Assembly: GCA_043742785.1 (NCBI GenBank)
Contig: JAYTXU010000043.1
Coordinates: 1-29,435 of the forward strand
Direction of reading: 5' to 3'
DNA from: JACQCF01 sp043742785
Lineage (GTDB): Bacteria; Omnitrophota; Gorgyraeia; Zapsychrales; Fredricksoniimonadaceae
Length of the DNA: 29,435 nucleotides
Of this stretch, positions 1 through 8,381 are shown in pieces; positions within the stretch are counted from its first letter, which is position 1; every line of letters begins with the position of its first letter. The notes below the pieces were generated by a model, which ran no database searches, was not told the DNA's origin, and saw only the letters and a program-made list of their open reading frames with translations. Both the position numbers and the translations under genes were made by a program.

Positions 1-113
1 GGTGTCATCTGAGTCAAGGCCTTACGTGCTGCTTCGTAACCTTGCTCCTGAAGATAGATTTCCAAGCGATGCGAATTGTTTTTATAAAAATTTCTGGTAA
101 CTATTTTTTCCAT
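1..113 (-). CDS. nuoF: NADH-quinone oxidoreductase subunit F (NuoF), N-terminal part only
   Basis: The minus strand opens an ATG at 113 only 6 bases after the nuoE stop and stays open to the window edge, giving about 37 residues that begin MEKIVTRNFYKNNSHRLEIY. This matches the usual NuoF N-terminus; the FMN/NADH-binding domain and the 4Fe-4S cysteines lie outside the window. NuoF is the NADH-oxidising subunit of the peripheral arm of complex I and works with NuoE just upstream. It is the last visible gene of a nuoA-B-C-D-E-F run. The assignment rests on the short N-terminal match and gene order. It is truncated by the window edge, with no sign of being broken. Confidence 0.8.
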   Translation of the reverse strand, partial: MEKIVTRNFYKNNSHRLEIYLQEQGYEAARKALTQMT

Positions 114-119
114 AGAAGA

Positions 120-584
120 TTACTTCTGCCTATCGATAAGCTCGTCAATTTTTTCACGGGTTAAACAACCCACATAATCTTTGTTATGCTGCATAATAGG
201 AGCAATCTCACAAGCGCCTAAACATTCGACAACGCTTAAGCTGAATTTACCGTCAGAGGTTGTTTCTCCAACTTTAAGATTTAACTTCTCTTTAATATAT
301 TTAATGATATCTTCCGCTCCGCGCAACGCACAGGCAGTTGTCTGGCAAACAGAAAAATGACATTTGCCTTTTTTCTCTTGATGGAACAAATGATAGAAAG
401 AAACCACTTCGTGCACATGAACAACAGGAATGCCTAAATACTGAGCAATCTTTTCTTCCGATGCCGGTGAAATCAAGCCTTCTTGTTCCTGAACAGCATG
501 CAACACAGGCAGCAGTGCTGCACGTTTCTGCTCATACTGGCTTGTAATCTTATCTAGTTGCTGTTTTAACTCTGCTGTAAACAT
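120..584 (-). CDS. nuoE: NADH-quinone oxidoreductase subunit E (NuoE, 24 kDa 2Fe-2S subunit)
   Basis: This 154-residue protein is the thioredoxin-fold 2Fe-2S subunit of the NADH-dehydrogenase module of complex I, on the cytoplasmic side of the membrane. The four cluster ligands are visible: C80 and C85 (CQTTAC) and C121 and C125 (CLGAC), with the standard C-x4-C and C-x3-C spacing. Length is normal for the family. Its ATG follows the nuoD stop codon with no gap (TAA then ATG), and nuoF starts 6 bases after its own stop, so the genes should be translationally coupled. NuoE with NuoF suggests that this complex oxidises NADH rather than ferredoxin alone. Confidence 0.95.
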   Translation of the reverse strand: MFTAELKQQLDKITSQYEQKRAALLPVLHAVQEQEGLISPASEEKIAQYLGIPVVHVHEVVSFYHLFHQEKKGKCHFSVCQTTACALRGAEDIIKYIKEKLNLKVGETTSDGKFSLSVVECLGACEIAPIMQHNKDYVGCLTREKIDELIDRQK

Positions 585-1910
585 TTACCTATCTAATTCC
601 CCTGCAATCATGTTAACGGAACCAAAGGTTGGAACCATGTCTGCCATGGAACTTCCTATAAGAAGCTTAGGTAAAGCAGCCATGATAGGGAAACACGGCG
701 GATGCACGCGCACTCTCCAAGGATGATCACGACCATCGCTGACAATATAAAACCCTAATTCCCCATTAGCTCCTTCAACTGGATGATAGACCTCTCCCAC
801 TGGCGGTTTAATGCCATGTCCATACATAACCAATTTAAAGTGATTCATTAATCCTTCAATATTGCCGTATGTGTTTTCCTTAGCTGGTAAGACCACATCT
901 TTTCTGTCTGAGTTGACTGCTTCATGATATTTTTTAGTGCTTCCCTGAAGGGTGGGGTCCAGATCTACTTGAACTTCTCTTAAACCAGAAGTCTCTCCCA
1001 TTTTCGCATGGTCAACCATGTTAGCCGCAGACATCACTTCACCACTTAATTCTCCAATAATAGGTCCATCGGGAATTTGCTGAAAGCATTGTTCGATCAT
1101 TCGTAATGATTGTTCCATCTCCGCCATGCGGACAAAATAACGGTCCAAATTATCTCCCGTAGTTCCAACAGGAACTTCAAAATCTAAACGATCATAAATT
1201 AAATAGGGATTAGCTTTGCGCACATCATAAGCCACACCGGTAGATCTTAAAAATGGTCCCGTAATTCCATAAGACAGAGCATCTTCAGCGGAAATAACGC
1301 CAATGCCCTTCATACGGTCAAAGAAAATACGATTACGAGTTAAAAGCTCATCCCCTTCAATTAAAACTTTACGGACATCCGCAATTTTTTGGAAACATTT
1401 ATCAGCGAACCCAGCAGTCAAATCTGCTTTAACTCCGCCAATGCGCACATAGGAAATAGTGAGACGAGCACCAGTAATTTCTTCCACCAACTCATATAAA
1501 AACTCTCGAGCCTTGATCATGTACAAAAATACCGACATAGCACCTAATTCCATGGCTGATGCACCAATGCACGTCAAGTGATCGGTGACACGTGAGATTT
1601 CACTCATAATGACACGGATATATTGAGCACGCTCAGGAACTTCAATGGCTAGCAATTTCTCAACCGTCATCGCAAAGCCAACATTATTAATTAAAGGAGA
1701 GACATAGTTCAAACGATCCGTGTAGGGAAAGCATTGAGAGTACATGACAGTTTCACACATCTTCTCAAAAGCCCTATGAAGATAACCGATTTCAACATCA
1801 ACATTCTTAATTTTCTCACCGTCTAATTCCACCACCAAACGAATGACTCCGTGCATCGCCGGATGCGAAGGCCCTACGTTTAATAACATGGACCGCGTTT
1901 GAATAGCCAT
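585..1910 (-). CDS. nuoD: NADH-quinone oxidoreductase subunit D (NuoD, 49 kDa subunit)
   Basis: This 441-residue protein is the [NiFe]-hydrogenase-large-subunit-like component of complex I that forms the quinone site with NuoB. The signature NVGPSHPAMHG lies at residues 11-21, and the C-terminus ends in the typical run toward GELDR. It is a separate gene, not the NuoCD fusion of enterobacteria. Its ATG overlaps the nuoC stop by one base (TAATG), a classic coupling arrangement. Full length, no frame problems. Confidence 0.96.
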   Translation of the reverse strand: MAIQTRSMLLNVGPSHPAMHGVIRLVVELDGEKIKNVDVEIGYLHRAFEKMCETVMYSQCFPYTDRLNYVSPLINNVGFAMTVEKLLAIEVPERAQYIRVIMSEISRVTDHLTCIGASAMELGAMSVFLYMIKAREFLYELVEEITGARLTISYVRIGGVKADLTAGFADKCFQKIADVRKVLIEGDELLTRNRIFFDRMKGIGVISAEDALSYGITGPFLRSTGVAYDVRKANPYLIYDRLDFEVPVGTTGDNLDRYFVRMAEMEQSLRMIEQCFQQIPDGPIIGELSGEVMSAANMVDHAKMGETSGLREVQVDLDPTLQGSTKKYHEAVNSDRKDVVLPAKENTYGNIEGLMNHFKLVMYGHGIKPPVGEVYHPVEGANGELGFYIVSDGRDHPWRVRVHPPCFPIMAALPKLLIGSSMADMVPTFGSVNMIAGELDR

Positions 1911-2404
1911 TAGTTGACAGGTCCAATCAATGGCTGCCGCTTATTGAAAGGATAATCCTTACGTAAAGCATGACCTTGAAATTCTTCATACATCAAAATT
2001 CTTTTTAAATTCGGATGAGCTTTGAAACGGATTCCAAACATGTCAAAAACTTCTCTCTCATACCAGTTAGCCGATGCCCATAAATCAGAAAGAGTATCTA
2101 CTTCCAAGTTTTTCTCATCGACAAGAACCTTGATACGAATACGATGATTCTTTTTAAGAGAGAAGAAATGATAGACAACCTCAAATCGAAATTCTTTCTG
2201 AATTCTACCCCCTGCGAAAAACAAATAATCAACAGCGGTTAAATCCATAAGAACATTAAAATCTAATTCAGCTGTTTCTTTTAAAAATTTAGCAACGGAA
2301 AGCAGTGCGTTAGGGCGAATGATCGCTGTCTCATCACCTCTAAAAGCGTGGATTTCAACGATATCTTTCGAAAAATGTTCTTGGACTCTTTCTAATGGTG
2401 TCAT
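1910..2404 (-). CDS. nuoC: NADH-quinone oxidoreductase subunit C (NuoC, 30 kDa subunit)
   Basis: This 164-residue protein is the connecting subunit of the complex I peripheral arm, which binds NuoB and NuoD. The family signature YEREVFDMFGI is at residues 115-125, followed by a GHALRKDYP block at 144-152 (GHPLRKDYP in most relatives; P to A here). The ATG overlaps the nuoB stop by four bases (ATGA) and its stop overlaps the nuoD start by one. Typical length for a stand-alone NuoC. Confidence 0.95.
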   Translation of the reverse strand: MTPLERVQEHFSKDIVEIHAFRGDETAIIRPNALLSVAKFLKETAELDFNVLMDLTAVDYLFFAGGRIQKEFRFEVVYHFFSLKKNHRIRIKVLVDEKNLEVDTLSDLWASANWYEREVFDMFGIRFKAHPNLKRILMYEEFQGHALRKDYPFNKRQPLIGPVN

Positions 2405-2964
2405 ACCGCTGATTTTATATCTTTAATATGTTTCTGAATGGTGTATTGCTGTAACTCAATAGGCCGGCCTACCTTTGTGCGCGGATCATACAACGTTCTA
2501 TTCTGCTCTCCCTTTTGAATCTTATCCTGAAGCTTCATCAGCCCATCAATGACGTTCTCAGGACGAGGAGGACAGCCGGGAATGTAAATATCCACAGGAA
2601 TAATGGTATCTATTCCCATCACCGTTGAATAATTATCATAAAACCCCCCTGTACAAGTACAAACTCCAAAAGCAACAACCCATTTAGGATCACACATTTG
2701 ATCATGAACAGTCTTTAAAACAGGAGCCATTTTATGACTAATCGTTCCCACCACAAAAAGCACGTCAGACTGCCTTGGAGAAAAGCGTGGGAAGCCCGCA
2801 CCAAAACGATCTACATCATAATGAGAGGCTGCAGTCGACATATACTCCATTCCACAACAAGCCGTGACAAAAGGATATTGGAAAATAGAATATTTACGCG
2901 CCCAGCCTAGAGCGTCATCCATTTTCGATGTAAAAAAACCGTTGACTGAACTCATGAAGGACAT
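2401..2964 (-). CDS. nuoB: NADH-quinone oxidoreductase subunit B (NuoB, N2 cluster subunit)
   Basis: This 187-residue protein carries the terminal 4Fe-4S cluster N2 that reduces quinone. The ligands are the adjacent pair C36-C37 (TACCGMEY), C102 (GVC, where most relatives have GxCAxxGG) and C131 (PGCPPRPE). An additional cysteine at 104 sits in the C102 loop. The start at 2964 is supported by GGGAG about 8 bases upstream, formed by the end of nuoA itself; an in-frame ATG three codons later is less well placed. The gene lies 4 bases after nuoA. Confidence 0.96.
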   Translation of the reverse strand: MSFMSSVNGFFTSKMDDALGWARKYSIFQYPFVTACCGMEYMSTAASHYDVDRFGAGFPRFSPRQSDVLFVVGTISHKMAPVLKTVHDQMCDPKWVVAFGVCTCTGGFYDNYSTVMGIDTIIPVDIYIPGCPPRPENVIDGLMKLQDKIQKGEQNRTLYDPRTKVGRPIELQQYTIQKHIKDIKSAV

Positions 2965-2968
2965 TGGT

Positions 2969-3322
2969 TTACTCCCAATCTAAGGCTCTTTTTTTGATAA
3001 CATACCAAAAACCTAGAACCACAAACCCCATAAAGAAGGCCATCTCTGCTAATCCAAAAATACCCAATTTCCTAAATAAGACTGCCCATGGAAAAAAGAA
3101 CACCAGTTCAACATCAAAGATGATAAAAAGCATTGCCACAATGTAAAAATGCACAGGCATGTTCCCACCAGGCAAAGAAAAGGGTTCTTTGCCACATTCA
3201 AACGTCTTTGATTTCGCTTCACTGGGACATTTTGGAGCAAGAAATTTAGGTAAAGTTAGCAAAAGAGCCGCAATGGCTATTGCGAAGATAAAGATAAATA
3301 TAACTGCAATATATTCCAACAT
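2969..3322 (-). CDS. nuoA: NADH-quinone oxidoreductase subunit A (NuoA)
   Basis: This 117-residue membrane subunit sits at the junction of the two complex I arms. Three hydrophobic segments are visible (about residues 4-26, 58-80 and 90-108). The conserved ECG of the first loop is at 42-44 and the acidic FDVE motif is in the second membrane helix at 69-72. It is first in the nuoA-B-C-D-E-F run and is preceded by a good sigma-70-type promoter at 3401-3373, which predicts a leader of about 44 bases. The ribosome-binding site is weak. Confidence 0.94.
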   Translation of the reverse strand: MLEYIAVIFIFIFAIAIAALLLTLPKFLAPKCPSEAKSKTFECGKEPFSLPGGNMPVHFYIVAMLFIIFDVELVFFFPWAVLFRKLGIFGLAEMAFFMGFVVLGFWYVIKKRALDWE

Positions 3323-3372
3323 TTAGATCACTTAATAAGATTACAATTAAAATAGAATTTCTTAGGTTTTCT

Positions 3373-3401
3373 AATTTAAAGGATAGCACGACAATTGTCA
3401 A
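3373..3401 (-). promoter_or_regulatory. Predicted sigma-70-type promoter for the nuo operon
   Basis: Read on the minus strand there is a perfect -35 TTGACA (3401-3396), a 17-base spacer and a -10 TAAATT (3378-3373, 4 of 6 consensus bases). It points into nuoA. The predicted start of transcription is near 3366. Confidence 0.65.
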
Positions 3402-3515
3402 GATTCGATTCATAAACTGTGATTATATAATCCTCAATCAATAGAAGCTTTTGATATTCTTTAAAAATACACATAAAAGCTTGCTTTTAGTCTCCCCTCT
3501 GGTTACCTTAAAGCT

Positions 3516-4706
3516 ATGTTTGATTTTCCGATCGACTCTATCCTTATTTTATTGCTACTTGCCTGCCTGGTAGGAATGGGTATGCGTTACATCAAACAAC
3601 CCTATAGTATTGCCTTAGTTTTGGTTGGACTTCTTGTCGCTTTTTTAAAGCTAACTCCTCAAATCTCTTTAACACACGATGTTGCCTTTTTTCTTATTCT
3701 TCCACCCATTCTCTTTCAGGGAGGTATGCATTTAAATCTAGACCATTTAAAGAATGATTGGAAGCTTATTGGATTTTTAGCTGTTCCGGGAGTTATCCTT
3801 TCCACTTTTCTAGTTGGATATCCTTTACACTATTTCTGGCACATCCCTTTAGACTACGCTCTTTTATTCGGAGCTCTCATTTCTCCAACAGATCCTGTAT
3901 CGGTATTAGCTATCTTAAAGAAAATCAAATCCCCTGAACGTTTACGGACAACCCTTGAAGCAGAAAGCTTATTTAATGACGGAACCGGTATTGTTCTTTT
4001 TATGGTGATTCTAGGAATGGTCCAAAAACATCAATCTTTTAATTTCCCCGATGCATTGTTTCAATTCCTTCTCGTAACTGGAGGAGGATCTTTAATTGGA
4101 GCTTTGTGCGGTTACATCATTTACAAAATTATGAAACCCCTTAAAGATCCTTTACTAGAAGTTACCTTGACTGTTGTCCTGACCTTTGCCACCCCTCTCT
4201 TAGCTGAAAGCCTACATTGCTCCGGAATCATTGCAGTTGTTGTAGCAGGCCTGATGCTGGGAAAAAAACAACGCGACAATCTTACCCTTAAAAGCAGAGA
4301 AACCATTGAAAACTTCTGGGAAGTGATCGATTTTATTCTTAATGCCTTAATTTTTCTTATCATTGGAGTTCAATTACAAATAATTGGATTTAATGCTCTT
4401 CTCCAATTTAAAGGCCTTGTTCTCATAGGAATCTTAATTGTCTTGCTGGCACGTATCGTGGTCATTTACGCTAGCGTCTATGGGTATAACCGAATCGTCA
4501 AAGCCCCCATTCCTTTTTCTTGGAATCATATTCTTTTTTGGGGAGGATTACGAGGAACTATTCCTATCATCTTAAGCCTACAACTACCCGACTCTCAATA
4601 CCGCCCCCTGTTCTTAACGGCCACCTTCGACATTGTTCTTTTTAGTCTTCTTGTCCAGGGATTAACCATCGAGCCTCTTCTTAAGAAACTCAAGCTTCAA
4701 AAATAA
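3516..4706 (+). CDS. CPA1-family Na+(K+)/H+ antiporter (NhaP/NHE type)
   Basis: This 396-residue, strongly hydrophobic protein has about 11-12 membrane segments and should exchange Na+ or K+ for protons across the inner membrane. Family signatures are clear: SPTDPVSV with T125-D126-P127, the ion-binding pair N154-D155 in ESLFNDGTG (the ND type of electroneutral CPA1 exchangers), and the conserved arginine R346 in GGLRGTIPI. It ends shortly after the last helix, with no TrkA-C or other cytoplasmic regulatory domain. It diverges from nuoA and converges with the DRTGG gene. No clear Shine-Dalgarno precedes the ATG. A perfect -10 (TATAAT, 3426-3431) lies upstream but lacks a convincing -35. Ion specificity cannot be read from sequence. 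Confidence 0.9.
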   Translation: MFDFPIDSILILLLLACLVGMGMRYIKQPYSIALVLVGLLVAFLKLTPQISLTHDVAFFLILPPILFQGGMHLNLDHLKNDWKLIGFLAVPGVILSTFLVGYPLHYFWHIPLDYALLFGALISPTDPVSVLAILKKIKSPERLRTTLEAESLFNDGTGIVLFMVILGMVQKHQSFNFPDALFQFLLVTGGGSLIGALCGYIIYKIMKPLKDPLLEVTLTVVLTFATPLLAESLHCSGIIAVVVAGLMLGKKQRDNLTLKSRETIENFWEVIDFILNALIFLIIGVQLQIIGFNALLQFKGLVLIGILIVLLARIVVIYASVYGYNRIVKAPIPFSWNHILFWGGLRGTIPIILSLQLPDSQYRPLFLTATFDIVLFSLLVQGLTIEPLLKKLKLQK

Positions 4707-4722
4707 AATTAATAACTAGTTT

Positions 4723-5844
4723 TTAGAGGTTTTCTAAAATCAAGTCTACATCAACGTAATTCTTGATCAAACGGTGGGCTTCGCGAATTTTGTCTCTATC
4801 TGTTTTTTGAATCTTGCAGGTTAAATTTTCAACAGCTGCAGCAATAGTATAGGTATCGGCTTCTGAATAAAGCACGGGAATGCGGCTATCCTTGAGAAGT
4901 CCTGCAATTTTAGGTCCCGGAGTCAACCCACCTGTTAGAATAAGACCCGCAACCTTAACACTTTTACCTTCTTTTAAAAGATAGGATGAAACAGCCACTA
5001 AAATATTGTCAACACGATCCCCTGAAGTAATGACCAAAGCTCCATCACGTAGGTGTCCTATCATATTGTAAGGCTCCATAGCGGCAACGATAGCATCATA
5101 AACACGTGTTCCAAAATTCTCTTCTCCTGAAAATACTTTTAAATCTAATCTTTCACGAATCTGCTCAATCGTTGGTGCGCTTAACAACTCAATCTCAGGA
5201 ATAACTCCTAACAACTTAATACCTTTTTTTTCTAATCCTTTGCCAACGATATTCTTTATCTTTTCTAGCTTATCCGGAATAACTTTATTAACTATAACTC
5301 CTAATACTTCTACATTGCGTAAATCAAACAATGCTTTATTAAGCATGATTTCATCAATAGACCGACCAATTCCCCCTTGAGAAATAATAATAACCTTGGA
5401 ATTAAGAATAGCTGCTACGTCCGCGTTGGAACAATCTATCACCGAACCAACCCCTGCATGGCCAGTCCCTTCAACAATAATCGCATCCTTGCCCTTTACA
5501 AGCCTTTGAAATGAATTAAGAATCTGTTGTTGTAGTAATTCTTTTTGAGGAGAGAGAATGTATTTTTCTGTATACCCTTTTCCAACTGTGACTGGGCTCA
5601 TGTCGCTGATTCGCTTATTGCAACGATAAACCTCTCCCATCAAATAGGAATCTTTATCCACCCTCTTCTCGCCATAGGCTACAGTCTCTTGACCGACAGG
5701 TTTCATAAAAGCTGTTTTAAGCTTATGCTCTTGAAAACTTTTAAAAAGACCTAAGGAGACAGTTGTCTTGCCTGCATTTTGATGGATAGCAGAAATAAAT
5801 ACGTTTTTGATTTTTTTCATACGCTTGTAGAAGCGATTATTCAA
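4723..5844 (-). CDS. BioD-like P-loop plus DRTGG domain protein (regulatory half of long phosphotransacetylases, no catalytic domain)
   Basis: This protein of about 373 residues matches the non-catalytic N-terminal part of long Pta enzymes. Residues about 12-235 form a dethiobiotin-synthetase-like P-loop domain (SAIHQNAGKTT at 18-28). Residues about 255-365 form a DRTGG domain (ITSGDRVDN, then LILTGGLTPGPKI). There is no PTA_PTB catalytic domain, so it should not make acetyl phosphate. It is third in a sucC-sucD operon, 11 bases after the sucD stop, which suggests a role tied to CoA-thioester metabolism; that is inference. The start is uncertain: TTG at 5844 follows a G-rich stretch at short spacing, while an ATG at 5820 gives an N-terminus closer to relatives but has no Shine-Dalgarno. 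Confidence 0.8.
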   Translation of the reverse strand: MNNRFYKRMKKIKNVFISAIHQNAGKTTVSLGLFKSFQEHKLKTAFMKPVGQETVAYGEKRVDKDSYLMGEVYRCNKRISDMSPVTVGKGYTEKYILSPQKELLQQQILNSFQRLVKGKDAIIVEGTGHAGVGSVIDCSNADVAAILNSKVIIISQGGIGRSIDEIMLNKALFDLRNVEVLGVIVNKVIPDKLEKIKNIVGKGLEKKGIKLLGVIPEIELLSAPTIEQIRERLDLKVFSGEENFGTRVYDAIVAAMEPYNMIGHLRDGALVITSGDRVDNILVAVSSYLLKEGKSVKVAGLILTGGLTPGPKIAGLLKDSRIPVLYSEADTYTIAAAVENLTCKIQKTDRDKIREAHRLIKNYVDVDLILENL

Positions 5845-5855
5845 TCGCCCCCGAC

Positions 5856-6722
5856 TTATAACCTTTTGGAAAGAGCTTGAGGAATTTCATCGGGGAAATC
5901 AATTACATCCACCCCGGCATTTCTTAGAATCTGCATCTTGGCTTCCGCCGTAGAATCACCTGAAGAAATAATAGCTCCGGCATGTCCCATACGCTTGCCT
6001 ACAGGAGCAGTACGTCCCGCAATAAAGGAAACCACCGGTTTTTTTACATAACTTTTAATAAACTCAGCCGCTAGCTGTTCATCCCCGCCTCCAATTTCAC
6101 CAACCATTACAATTCCTGCTGTTTCAGGATCATCTTGAAACATTTTAAGAACATCCACAAAGCGTGTTCCAATAATAGGATCGCCTCCCAAACCAACACA
6201 GGTGCTTTGTCCCATATTATTAATCGATAAGTTATAAACAACTTCATATGTCAAAGTTCCTGAGCGGGACACAACTCCAATATTACCTGGCTTATGAATA
6301 TGTCCTGGCATAATCCCTATCTTACATTTTCCAGGAGAAATCAGCCCTGGACAATTAGGTCCAATCAAACGAGACTTGCTATTATTCAATGCTTTCTTAA
6401 CTTCCACCATGTCGATAACGGGAATACCTTCAGTAATACAAATAATCAATTCAATGCCATTAGCAATATCTTCAAGCATGGCCTCTTTAGCAAATTTCGC
6501 AGGAACATAAATAACAGCAGCCGTCGCACCCGTTGTTTCTTTGGCTTCTTTAATCGAATTAAAGACAGGAATAGTTTCAACACTTTGCCCGCCCTTGCCT
6601 GGAGTAACACCGCCTACAACCTTAGATCCATAAGCTAGCATTTGCTTGGCATGAAAAGATCCGTCACGACCAGTAATCCCTTGAACAATAACCTTTGTAT
6701 TTTGATCAATAAGAATAGACAT
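5856..6722 (-). CDS. sucD: Succinyl-CoA synthetase, alpha subunit
   Basis: This 288-residue subunit binds CoA and carries the phosphohistidine of the reaction succinyl-CoA + NDP + Pi to succinate + CoA + NTP. Visible features are the N-terminal CoA-binding segment (VIVQGITGRDGSFH, 11-24), IGPNCPG at 120-126, and the active-site histidine H247 within GHAGA. Length and motif order are typical of SucD rather than the fused acetyl-CoA synthetases. The ATG is one base after the sucC stop, so the subunits should be made in equal amounts. The DRTGG protein follows directly. Confidence 0.95.
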   Translation of the reverse strand: MSILIDQNTKVIVQGITGRDGSFHAKQMLAYGSKVVGGVTPGKGGQSVETIPVFNSIKEAKETTGATAAVIYVPAKFAKEAMLEDIANGIELIICITEGIPVIDMVEVKKALNNSKSRLIGPNCPGLISPGKCKIGIMPGHIHKPGNIGVVSRSGTLTYEVVYNLSINNMGQSTCVGLGGDPIIGTRFVDVLKMFQDDPETAGIVMVGEIGGGDEQLAAEFIKSYVKKPVVSFIAGRTAPVGKRMGHAGAIISSGDSTAEAKMQILRNAGVDVIDFPDEIPQALSKRL

Positions 6723-6723
6723 A

Positions 6724-7854
6724 TTATTTTGTTGCCTTTACAGCTTCCATAACTGCCTGACGCATAGAAGAAAACGTCGTCAATCCAGCCTTAGTTAACA
6801 TTTCTTTAGCAATCTCTTCATTAGTTCCAGTTAATCGAATAATTAAGGGAACTGTTATTTTTATCTGTTGGAGGGCTTTTATTATCCCTGCTGCAATATC
6901 GTCGCAACGGGTAATTCCACCAAAAATATTAATGAGAATAACTTTAATGTCAGGATTACGAAGAATGATCGATAGAGCACTTAAAACTTTTTCTGGATTC
7001 GAAGAACCGCCAACATCAAGAAAATTTGCTGGTTTCCCTCCTAAAAGATTAACTGCGTCCATGGTGCCCATAGCCAATCCTGCACCATTAACAATACACC
7101 CAACATTTCCTTCTAACTTCACAAAACTCAAACCTTTTTCCTTGGCTTCCAACTCATCCGCATCATCATATTTTAAGTCGCGAAGATTGCTTACCTCTTC
7201 TTGTCTATATAAAGCATTGTCATCAATAATGACCTTGGCATCAGCAGCCATCAAATTTCCTTCACCATTAATGACAAAAGGATTTATTTCCGCTAAGGAA
7301 CAATCTCTTTCAAAAAACAATTTTACAAGTTTAGAAATAATAGCAGTAGCACTTTTTTGTAAACGAGTGTCCGGAAAAATCTGCGCTGCCACCAAGGCCC
7401 ATCGTCGTTCATCAAGAGTCTTTTCACCCTGCATATAAAATTTAAGAATTTTCTCAGGATTCATCCTGTTAGTTTCTTCAATTTCTACCCCACCCTCAGC
7501 AGAAATGATAATCACCACGTCCCCTTTGATATTATCAATGGTAACCGCAACATAATATTCTTTTTTGATATCAATGGCTTTGGCAACCAAAATACGATCC
7601 ACCGTGTAACCTTTAATAATTAAGTTTTTAATGCGATTAAATTCACTAACCAACTCTGATTCATTGCCAACAACCTTAACTCCTCCCGCCTTCCCACGAC
7701 CACCAACTAGAACTTGAGCTTTAATAACAATGGGAAAACTGAATTGCTTAGCAATAGCTAGTGCTTCTTGTGAGGTTTGAGCAACCCCTCCTAAGGCTAC
7801 AGGAATTTCGTATTGATGAAACAATTCTCTGGCTTGATATTCATGAATTTTCAT
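6724..7854 (-). CDS. sucC: Succinyl-CoA synthetase, beta subunit
   Basis: This 376-residue subunit has an ATP-grasp fold for nucleotide binding. It begins MKIHEYQARELF, the family's usual start. It contains the glycine-rich nucleotide loop GGRGKAGGVK at 51-60 and the succinate/CoA region VNGAGLAMGTMD further on. The frame is open further upstream to 7911, but the ATG at 7854 is preceded by AAGGA at good spacing and matches relatives, so it is chosen. First gene of sucC-sucD-DRTGG. No strong promoter was found in the 130 bases upstream, which it shares with the divergent secreted-protein gene. Confidence 0.95.
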   Translation of the reverse strand: MKIHEYQARELFHQYEIPVALGGVAQTSQEALAIAKQFSFPIVIKAQVLVGGRGKAGGVKVVGNESELVSEFNRIKNLIIKGYTVDRILVAKAIDIKKEYYVAVTIDNIKGDVVIIISAEGGVEIEETNRMNPEKILKFYMQGEKTLDERRWALVAAQIFPDTRLQKSATAIISKLVKLFFERDCSLAEINPFVINGEGNLMAADAKVIIDDNALYRQEEVSNLRDLKYDDADELEAKEKGLSFVKLEGNVGCIVNGAGLAMGTMDAVNLLGGKPANFLDVGGSSNPEKVLSALSIILRNPDIKVILINIFGGITRCDDIAAGIIKALQQIKITVPLIIRLTGTNEEIAKEMLTKAGLTTFSSMRQAVMEAVKATK

Positions 7855-7919
7855 AAGTCCTTGGATAGTATCATATTTTATTTCGATTGCGATAAAAAAA
7901 GAATAAATCATTTGTTTGT

Positions 7920-7948
7920 TTGAAAATAAACAAGATTTTTGTCATACT
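7920..7948 (+). promoter_or_regulatory. Predicted promoter for the small secreted coiled-coil protein
   Basis: TTGAAA (7920-7925, 5 of 6 consensus bases), a 17-base spacer and CATACT (7943-7948, 4 of 6). The predicted start is near 7955, giving a leader of about 36 bases that contains a strong GGAGG before the ATG at 7991. Confidence 0.5.
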
Positions 7949-7990
7949 ACCTACCGCTTTCAATAAACAACTTTACTTTGGGAGGATTGT

Positions 7991-8296
7991 ATGAAAATGA
8001 AATTTTGTATTTTAATTCTAAGTTTATGTTTTATAGGCTCCTTAACTTTGAGAGCATCCGCTCAAGAGCCCGCTGGAAATCAAGACGAAATTAAACAACT
8101 AATGGCTGAAATGAAATCTTTACACGATCAAATGGATCAGTTTAAACCGCAAATGGAAGAAGCTAAAGCTAAAATGAAGGAAATTATGGAAAAAATGAAG
8201 CCTCTGCGTGAAAAAATGAAAGAAAATCATAAAAAACTTCAAGAACTAAGAGGCAAGGGAAAACCAGAAATGAAAGAACCAAAGATTCCTGCTTAA
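7991..8296 (+). CDS. Small secreted Lys/Met/Glu-rich coiled-coil protein
   Basis: This 101-residue protein is not a recognised family. It has a clear Sec signal peptide (hydrophobic segment about 5-20, likely cleavage after ASA at 24), so the mature protein of about 77 residues should be periplasmic or outside the cell. The mature part is predicted helical and highly charged, with K-M and E-K-M spacing (KMKEIMEKMKPLREKMKE) that suggests a coiled coil with methionine in core positions. The tail is Pro/Lys rich. A strong Shine-Dalgarno (GGAGG, 7981-7985), its own promoter and a downstream terminator make it a single-gene unit. The composition recalls Spy/CpxP-like helical periplasmic proteins, but no LTxxQ motif is present, so no function is assigned. 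Confidence 0.8.
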   Translation: MKMKFCILILSLCFIGSLTLRASAQEPAGNQDEIKQLMAEMKSLHDQMDQFKPQMEEAKAKMKEIMEKMKPLREKMKENHKKLQELRGKGKPEMKEPKIPA

Positions 8297-8325
8297 TCCT
8301 TATAAAAATCTATTTATCTAAACTT

Positions 8326-8365
8326 AAAACCCCTCTGTGTCTTCAAATTCACAGAGGGGTTTTTT
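8326..8365. terminator. Bidirectional intrinsic terminator
   Basis: A 14-bp perfect stem (8326-8339 with 8350-8363, core CCCCTCTGTG) with a 10-base loop is flanked by A-rich sequence on the left and T-rich sequence on the right. It therefore fits both the plus-strand secreted-protein gene ending at 8296 and the minus-strand hydrolase ending at 8382. Confidence 0.85.
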
Positions 8366-8381
8366 ATAAATTATTACTTAA

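Noticed and set aside
3426..3431. Perfect TATAAT upstream of the antiporter gene as a promoter
   Set aside because: No acceptable -35 at 16-18 bases; kept only as a remark in the gene entry.
6294..6638. Plus-strand frame of 114 codons opposite sucD
   Set aside because: Composition is that of an antisense shadow, and sucD is certain.
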